Shown in pieces: positions 57,001-64,000 of a stretch of 64,000 nt of DNA. Position 1 is the first letter of the stretch, and the number at the start of each line of letters is the position of its first letter. The stretch is from Ceratodon purpureus (Eukaryota; Streptophyta; Bryopsida; Pseudoditrichales; Ditrichaceae). The translations under genes were made by a program, and so were the position numbers. Where the stretch lies: contig CM026422.1 in NCBI GenBank assembly GCA_014871385.1, positions 16,556,153-16,620,152 on the forward strand, given 5' to 3'. The notes under the pieces are model-generated. The model had not been told where the DNA came from and made no database searches. It saw only the letters and a list, made by a program, of their open reading frames with translations.

Positions 57001-58978
57001 ACTTATGTAACCACATAAACTTTGCAATCCAACTAGCATTAACTCAATAAATTAAAGTTTCATATGTACTCAAATGATGGACGTTATACATTAAGAATTC
57101 GATTTCTATTATTATTTTTCTTTATTTTTGTTAATATATGTTGCAAAAATTCTACCCATCTAGGTAGGAGGCAACATTTGTAACATTTGTTATAAAGCAA
57201 TTTGTTATAAAGCAACATTTGCAACATTTGCAACATTTGTTATAAAGCAATTTTGGGATCATCATTGTTTCTTAGCCATTCCGTAACCAATTTCCATCTA
57301 ACCGTTGATAAAACAGTCGCTATCAAACCGGTAGTCCTCAGCTGGACATGATGAAAATTGAATCATAATTAGGACAACTTGAGTGCCTACTCTTGAAAGA
57401 GGAAAGTGATTCTATACCATTACCATATGTCCCGTGGACATAGGTTCAGTGCTGGAGCGAACGAACGGAGCGGTCTCCGGAGGGAGACCGGCGTTTCTCG
57501 TCTACATAAACAGGACAAATACAAAACACAGAAAAGCTAATGGTTGAAACTGAAGTAAAAACCGGTGGTTGTGGTCAAGCAACTGTCATCAACTTGGGTC
57601 AAGGATTCAGGAGCTTTGGATTCATTCTTGTATTTCGTGAATTCTACAGAGGCAGAAGGCTGGTGGTGCATAGAGTTTCGGCGCTTGAGAATATGAATTA
57701 TATTCCAGAATAACTCACGTACGGGTCACGACATTGCCAGCATCGACAACTTGGATCAATCCATCTGGCCCACGTCTCGAATATAACAGTGTCGATTCAT
57801 AAATGTGTTCATCAGGCGATAAATGAACAGTCCAAGACTCAAAATGCGGGCCGATCTCAGACTGGAGGCAAGAGCGGTTGGTGCTTCCTCTTCACCCGTG
57901 GACACGAGCAGTCCCTCTTCCCCACCTCACATCATATCAGAGCAACCCTTTATCAATGCCTTGAAACAGAGACATTGAATATCGATATCACACTGCACTC
58001 ATCGATATCCGAGCTGCCGGTGCCTCCCCTACAGTTAATGCCTCTTGCAGAATCGTTAGAAATACAATCACCCTCTGATCCACGAGAGCAAGCGGTCGAT
58101 CTACCCTCCCAGCTTCCCCCTAATCCACGTGCCTCTTGGAGCTGGCAATGGACAAGGAAGAATCCCTGAGATGCAGCTCGCGATCCTAAGCTAATCCCAA
58201 CCCATTGAATACATTATGCATCGAGCCAAACACACACAACTATCACCTGTAACTTCCAAAATGCAGACAGTCCAAGTTAATAACCCAGCCTGGGCATGAA
58301 TACAGTTCCAGAAATGTTCTGCAAGTCTCCTGGAATTTACGTCATTCGGTGGAAGTTTGCAGGAAGGGAATCATGAAAGTGCAATTAGCAGATAATTAAC
58401 TTACTGTCTTATCGATTCGTGACGTCTGGACCATCGCTAGGTTCCTGAATATTTCAGGAAACATCACTGCCACGCGATCCACCGTCCCAGGCTAGATATA
58501 ATGGTTTCGAACCAAAGGTGATTTGGAACTTCCTTCGTCGAAGTTGGCTATCATGATACGAACGCGGTCGGCGTTGCTGGGCTTTGCACTGTATGTGTCA
58601 TATACAGTAGAGTTGCTACAGTGAGTTGATCAGGCTGTGTACAGCAAGCAGTAAAGCAACAACTGTTGTACAGCCAGTTGTGGCAGAGAGGTGAGCAAGT
58701 ACCAATGTAACTTGTGCAGGTTGCCCCCACCCAGCCACTGCCCTCTGGACGGAATCAAACTGCTACCAAGGAGTTGTGGGCCCTTTGTAGTTTCTTCGAA
58801 GTGGTGCTCAGGCTCAGAGTCCAGAGTCCAGAGTCCAGACCAAACTTATGTGGTCATGGACCGACCATGAAACCATTCCTGTCAGGACCTGTGGCCGTGT
58901 CCTGTATTTGCGCTTGAGGGCCAGCTCCTTAGAACTTAGATTGCAATCAACGGTTAGAGCATCGCAGTGGTCCTTTAG
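57001..58978. other. Spacer with a short tandem repeat
   Basis: 2 kb. GCAACATTTG/TTATAAAGCAA words repeat at 57171-57250. A GC hairpin CGGTCTCC-GGAG-GGAGACCG lies at about 57469-57488. The 126-codon plus-strand frame at 57789-58169 opens only with a GTG and has no family match, so no gene is called. Confidence 0.45.
57171..57250. repeat. Alternating CAACATTTG / TTATAAAGCAA repeat
   Basis: Five copies of (G)CAACATTTG and three of TTATAAAGCAA interleaved over 80 bp. Confidence 0.75.
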
Positions 58979-59374
58979 GGTAGACAGACCTCAAACCACC
59001 AGCACCCCAAGAACCAACCTGTAGATCTCTCCAAAATCGCAACTTGGCTGAACAGCCTGAACTAGCGTTTTCAGATCAGTGAATTCAATCTGACCAACCA
59101 AAACACTCAAAATCCTGGTGATATTGGGTTGGATCATGAGTGGAAATTAGTACTAGCTAGGTGTGACAATGGAAAAGTCTATAAATCAGTTTGGGTCACA
59201 AAGTACTTTTGTGTTTAAAATTTATTACCTATTTCAATATTGGGAAGAAAATTTTGAAAAAATTTGCATTCTATGGAAAAACCTATTTTCGACACGTGAA
59301 AATTACACCCTAAAAATAACCCTGAAAAAAAAAAGCTTAAAAACCTTAAGTTGGTGGTTTTAGATGTCTCTACC
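58979..59374. mobile_element. TIR element family B, copy 2
   Basis: About 396 bp with ends GGTAGACAGACCTCAAACC and, inverted, GGTAGAGACATCTAAAACC. It matches the reverse complement of the element at 26851-27207 along its length, including GGATCATGAGTG, TAGCTAGGTGTGACAATGG and the C-terminal-like TTGGTGGTTTTAG edge. The outer GGTAGAGACA part is better preserved here than in copy 1. Non-coding apart from the shared MTMEK frame. Confidence 0.78.
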
Positions 59375-59442
59375 TTAACCCCGTAATCCTCCATCCGGGT
59401 TACAAGTTTAGGGATGTGAAATAGGCCCACTAGTGACGTCCG

Positions 59443-59557
59443 AATACCTTTATCAACTAAGTCGTCGCTTCTAAATACCTTTATCATCTAGGTCGTGGCT
59501 TCTAAATACCTTTATCATCTAGGTCATAGCTTCCAAATACCTTTATCTAGAAATTGT
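59443..59557. repeat. 31-bp tandem repeat, 3.7 copies
   Basis: AATACCTTTATC begins each unit at 59443, 59474, 59505 and 59536, an exact 31-bp step, followed by a CTAGGTCGTGGCTTCT-like half with substitutions. Confidence 0.9.
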
Positions 59558-60380
59558 AGTTTGATTCAGGTTGGTTATAAGTGCCACAAATAACAACAAC
59601 TAGGAGAAGCCATGCTTTGATTGAGCTAATGTCGGGTGTTTACATTGCCGAGGCACGGAAAACGCTTACAAGTTATAGTATAGAAAGGTCATAAGTCGAT
59701 CGGAGTTCCACCCTACATAGAAAGGTATAGGAACTTGAGTCGTTGAAGCACCTTTAGGAGCTTAAAGATAAAAAGTCTACTTGGGTTGCTTTTCCCGTGG
59801 TCCTTGTTGTAGAGTAGAACATAAGCAACAAGGTATTAGCACTAGAAACCATCAAAATTAGAATAGAGTCTTCTCGTTAAATGACATAGGAGGTATGCTA
59901 AAAAAACATGATGAAGGTTGTGCAAAAATGGATAAGAACAAGAAAATCAAACTTTTGGCAATGGTATAGAATTTTCTATTCATTTTTAGAAGTTCAAAAA
60001 CTAAAACTCCATTAGCATAGAATAAGCGTTTATGAAAACTGCCAATGGCGGGTCATAGAAAGAATGAGTGTTCAACTATTAACTAGCCGATGATGAGCCA
60101 GTAGCCACTAACATGGACTATGGAAAGTTGGAAAATGGTGTTACCATAAGTCAATTATAAGAGGTTTAAAATATTTGTAGGTATTGCACAATTATTGGCA
60201 CCTTCACTTAAGGTCATATGATTAGTTTATGAAATTTATGTAAGAATGGTGGAAAAGTCCATTGATGACCAGTTAAGAATTTTTGTTTTAATATATGGTC
60301 ATCTCATGCTAAAGATGGTATGCTCCACAAGATTCAAAAATTCAAAAAAAAAAAATGTCGAGATAATTTGATTTGTCATA
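59558..60380. other. Spacer, nothing recognised
   Basis: About 820 bp between the 31-bp array and family A copy 2. No supported feature. Confidence 0.45.
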
Positions 60381-61118
60381 GGGGGGAAGCACAATAAAGT
60401 GTACCACAAAGTGCAATATGTGACGACTAAGAAGTGAATATGAAGTGTGCTGTTTTTGAAAGCTCAAAGCTGATTTTGAGCATTTTGGTGTAGTTTTTGA
60501 GCATTTTAGTCACTTTTTAAGATGTCATAAGATATTTTACACGCATCTCCATAAAAAGAGCATCTTCAATTGAAACTTAACTTGACCGCTAGTTCTAAAT
60601 CATGAAAATGAACTTTTTCAAAGTTTTAATTTCTTCACTTGGGGACCTCTATTGTCTTTAGAGGATGTTTTTTCCAATTTAAAAAACAATGTTCGGTGAA
60701 AAAAACCTCACAAAAAGTTTCACGGAAAACAGTGTTTTAAAAAACGTCCTTGAAATACTTCTCGTGCACCCAAACTTTCATTTCAAGTGGTCATTGCCAT
60801 TTATACATCCGCAATTCACAAACGGAGATCCCGGTGGAGACAGAAGTGATTTCCGACAACATTCGACATCGTTCTTATCACTTTTTCAAATGTGGACATT
60901 CACTTTGTCGGACTTTGAGCTTCTCGTAGAGCATTGTAGAAGACACGAATTCATACCATATTTTCCCACACTTTAGAGAATCAAGTCTATTTTCTAAACC
61001 CATACTTCTTCCCAACATACCAACAATCGAGATGCCACTTTCTTATGTCTATGCGATAGGGGCTGAAATGGACAATGAGCAGAGCACTTTTTTGGTACAC
61101 TTTATTGTGCTTCCCCCC
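60381..61118. mobile_element. TIR element family A, copy 2 (738 bp)
   Basis: Perfect 25-bp terminal inverted repeats begin GGGGGGAAGCACAATAAAGT at 60381 and end at 61118. CATA directly flanks both ends. It has full-length similarity to the copy at 43819-44555. The better-preserved ends make this the younger-looking copy. No transposase is encoded. Confidence 0.92.
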
Positions 61119-62424
61119 CATAATATAAACACCATATGCATAATCTTACTAGACAACTCAACATCCAACAGATCCAAAAATGCTTGGAAACCCTCAAAAA
61201 TAACATTTACTGAAGGCAATCAACACATAGGTAACACTACAATATTAGGTAGTATATAAAGGGTATTTAGAAAATTCAAAACGGTCAAGGGTCTTAAAAA
61301 CAACTCTAACTTAAAAATGCCCATTACAAGTAGTGATACACGCTAACATTTTGATTTATTTGGAATTATTCCACACTTCATATGGATTTAAGATAAAAAG
61401 TGAAGCAGGACTGCATATTGATGTGGCTCATTAAAATTCCCACTGGTAACTTTTCTACGGAAGAAAAATGCCTAAACTACATCACCATATCCACTATCCC
61501 CAAAGGATTTTTTCAAGGGTTACCAAAACTGAGCCAAGCCTTCTGCCATCTCGTAACTCGAACAAAACTGGTTGAAATAATGACCATAATGATTTATCAA
61601 TTTGTGTTGCCTTCAACCTTGTGCCCCCCAAAAAATATTTAAAACAAGACCTAGACATCATCTGCCCCAGAACAAGGAAACGATAACTTAGCACCGAACG
61701 AAGGGATAAGTTACTGTGAAAGGATGCCAGTGCCTTTGCATAAACTTGGCACAAAACTGGGCCTGTTTCTCAGGATCACATTACCCACACGCTTCTCTCT
61801 CTTCCCAGCAACTTCCTGGCATCTCAAATGGCCATCAGTTACATTCAAATCTTAGAAATTATTTGTTCCAAAAATAAAAATAAATAAAAAAATCTTAGAA
61901 ATTATCATATTCTAAACGCATTTATTTTGTTATTAGATGTAATTTTTTTATTTTTATTTTTTTTAAATTTGAAATTCGTATTTGAAGTTTGCATAGTGAA
62001 TTTTTATTTATTTTTATTTATTTATTATTCGTTTTTGAAAACGAATGGAGCTTTTATTCCTTTCTAGCTTTCTCATTGTAGTCAAACTGTAGTCAAAGTT
62101 TTCTCATCATTTTCACTCAAGATTAATTAAAAGACATGGTGAGAAATACTGAAATTATATTAGGGGTTAAAAAGTCATTATTTGAACATGTTGTATTATG
62201 ATTAAGTTGTGGAATTTCTTAGGTTTTATTCAAAAATACTAAGTAACTACATACAACTCATAAAGTGTTGGCATACCGTACCATACTATGCCATGCACAT
62301 GGGGTGGTTGGGTGGGTTCTGAGCAATTTGACACAAGCCAACAAATGAAATTCTAATTTGCTAACCAAGACCTACTTTGATACTCCTACTTTATAATGTT
62401 CAAGATGTTGGTTTGTAGTTTCTA
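61119..62424. other. AT-rich spacer
   Basis: 1.3 kb with no supported gene. Very AT-rich at 61860-62040. Confidence 0.45.
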
Positions 62425-62537
62425 CCAGAGTTGTGCGGGTATTTCTTAAATCTGCTTCTAATGAACATGAGTATGACCACACTAAATGTTACATGTACCT
62501 ATTGCGTAGATTTGGTGTGATACCCGCACAACTCTGG
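62425..62537. mobile_element. 113-bp foldback element with 6-bp duplication
   Basis: It begins CCAGAGTTGTGCGGGTAT and ends with the exact inverted complement, with a second short inner stem (AAATCTGC ... GCGTAGATTT). Identical TTTCTA flanks at 62419-62424 and 62538-62543 mark the insertion site. Confidence 0.88.
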
Positions 62538-62543
62538 TTTCTA

Positions 62544-64000
62544 CTCTACAACAAAGGTGACGATTTCGAAGTCCCAACAGTTGCTGACAGAGTCACAACT
62601 ATCAAGAAGGCAACCTTTGGCCTTGTAGAAGGAGATCCTGAAAACCAATGAATAAGTTAAAACTGGGCCCAAAACTGGCATGGTAACTTGCATTGTGGAC
62701 AGTGTGGACCACCACAGTGAAGCAAAGCCGTAGATTGTGATAAATGAAGTGCCAGAGACAGGAACCAAGAATAGAAGGTAGTAGATGTGGGGGTCGCACC
62801 GCAGTCGGGTCAGATACTGTAGATGGCAAAGAGCTGAGGTTGGAGGGATGAGATATTTGCTCGACCAGAGGAGCGACCAACATTCCGAATGAATCCTCGA
62901 GCGGTGACATTCTTCCAACTTCTGGGAACTGCACATCTGGGCAGATATTGCATTTATCACACCTTCTTCTCATGTTCCCGAACCAGCTGAAGTCATAACG
63001 AAGACGCCGCGTTAACGCGGGTTGCAGTTGCTGCGCGAGTCCCGTGCATGCCAATCTAGAGCTGGAAGTCGGAGAGAAAAAAGATTGTTCACTAGGCCTC
63101 GGAGTGGAGGGACTGGCAGTGAGCTGCCACATGTGGTGCCTGGTGCTGCTAAAATCGAGACAATACCGCGGGCGGAAGACCTTCTGAGCCTTGGGAGACT
63201 CGACGCACCTCAAGACTGGCGGCTGGCTATCTAGGCAAGCCGATGAACAACAGCTTTGGAAGTTGGGAGCAGAGCTTAGGCAGGCGATAAATTTCAAGAT
63301 CGAAGCGGACTTCTAGCAAGTAGTGGTCTTTTTCGTTGCATTCACTGCGCTCGTGCTGAGTAATTGAAAGGTGAGGCACTGAGAAGTTGGGGACGACTTT
63401 GCTGTCCTTTTGTCACCTAAGCGCGCCAATTTTTTTGGAATCATTTCACGAACTTCCGGAAGAAGTGCACCTGCAACGTTTCTGGATGTACCCAGTTGCA
63501 GATCAGCTACTGGGAACACCTCCTTTGACTACTTTTAAATTCAACCTGAGGGCTAAGGGCGTGAAGGTAGAGTAGGAGAGATCATAAAGAGAATGTCGCA
63601 GAGAATGCAGGAGAGAATGCACTGCGGTGGGACTGATGCTTGAATTGCAGGTGCGCGGTACTCTCTGTTGCGGTTCTGCTGCCCTGATGTTATTCATTTG
63701 TGTCTTTTTGGTTGTACCGAATTTTTCTTCGAAATGTTCGCAGGAAGGCCGTCAGAGACGAGTCTGCAATGTTAGTTTTGTTGTCGCCTCACATTGCACT
63801 GCGCATAAGCCTCATATGTAGACTTGCTGTACAGATGGCGAATGAGCTTCTAGGAAAGAGAAGCTTTTGTTAGGGGGACTTTCCATTTACCCACTTGACC
63901 GCCAGATTCTGGCCCCTCCACCCCACACTTTAGCAGTATGTATTTCAGTACATGAAACATGAAAAGTCCTCGATAGAGTACATTCTTATCACCAAGAGAA
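62544..64000. other. Right end of window, nothing assigned
   Basis: 1.45 kb of more GC-balanced sequence with several short frames on both strands, none with a recognisable family. A 12-bp palindrome CGCGTTAACGCG lies at 63008-63019. A gene continuing beyond the window cannot be excluded. Confidence 0.4.

Noticed and set aside
57789-58169. 126-codon plus-strand frame
   Set aside because: It opens with a GTG, has no internal ATG near the start, no family resemblance and no splice context.

Overview
The window reads as nuclear DNA of a land plant, most likely a bryophyte and probably a moss. It carries a TIR-NB-ARC-LRR immune receptor with bryophyte-style motifs, a BODYGUARD-like cuticle hydrolase, an HTATIP2-like oxidoreductase, spliceosomal GT-AG introns, plant-type LINE, CACTA and MULE elements, and AT-rich spacers. 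The species assignment is inference. There is no organelle or bacterial signature. No tRNA gene, intact rRNA gene or CRISPR array is supported.

Layout. 131-6370 is a satellite of 49 tandem units of about 128 bp. Its central part has a 12-unit higher-order period of about 1,532 bp, and each unit can fold into several hairpins. 6735-12946 is a three-gene block: a two-exon minus-strand gene, an intact plus-strand MULE-type transposase gene with a C-terminal SWIM zinc finger, and a small minus-strand gene. The two minus-strand genes share a TATTTAAG box about 60-75 bp upstream of their ATG. 13228-13990 is a purine-only 17-bp minisatellite. 14763-17593 holds two tandem FCP1/NIF (HAD-type) domains that have both lost the second catalytic Asp. 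Seven copies of a 17-bp GC-rich palindrome surround them and occur nowhere else in the window.

17600-21106 is an AT-rich desert. 21107-25806 (minus) is a five-exon TNL receptor that can be modelled completely at 1,200 aa. 28873-31655 (minus) is a five-exon BODYGUARD-like alpha/beta hydrolase of 464 aa. 36788-38729 (minus) is a two-exon HTATIP2-like NAD(P)-binding protein of 239 aa. From about 39 kb to the end the window is mostly transposon graveyard. It holds a decayed pogo/jerky-type DDE transposase interrupted by a 737-bp terminal-inverted-repeat (TIR) element, a 5'-truncated LINE with a perfect 15-bp target-site duplication and a TIR element nested in its 3' UTR, and several small foldback or TIR elements. 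It also has a 5S rRNA-derived pseudogene (possible SINE) and short tandem arrays.

The most unusual structures are the clustered palindromes around the two pseudophosphatase-like genes, the folded higher-order satellite, the MULE protein with adjacent SUMO-site and SUMO-interaction motifs, and several nested insertions whose relative order can be read directly. All gene models come from reading frames, splice consensus and remembered family motifs. No alignment or database search was run.
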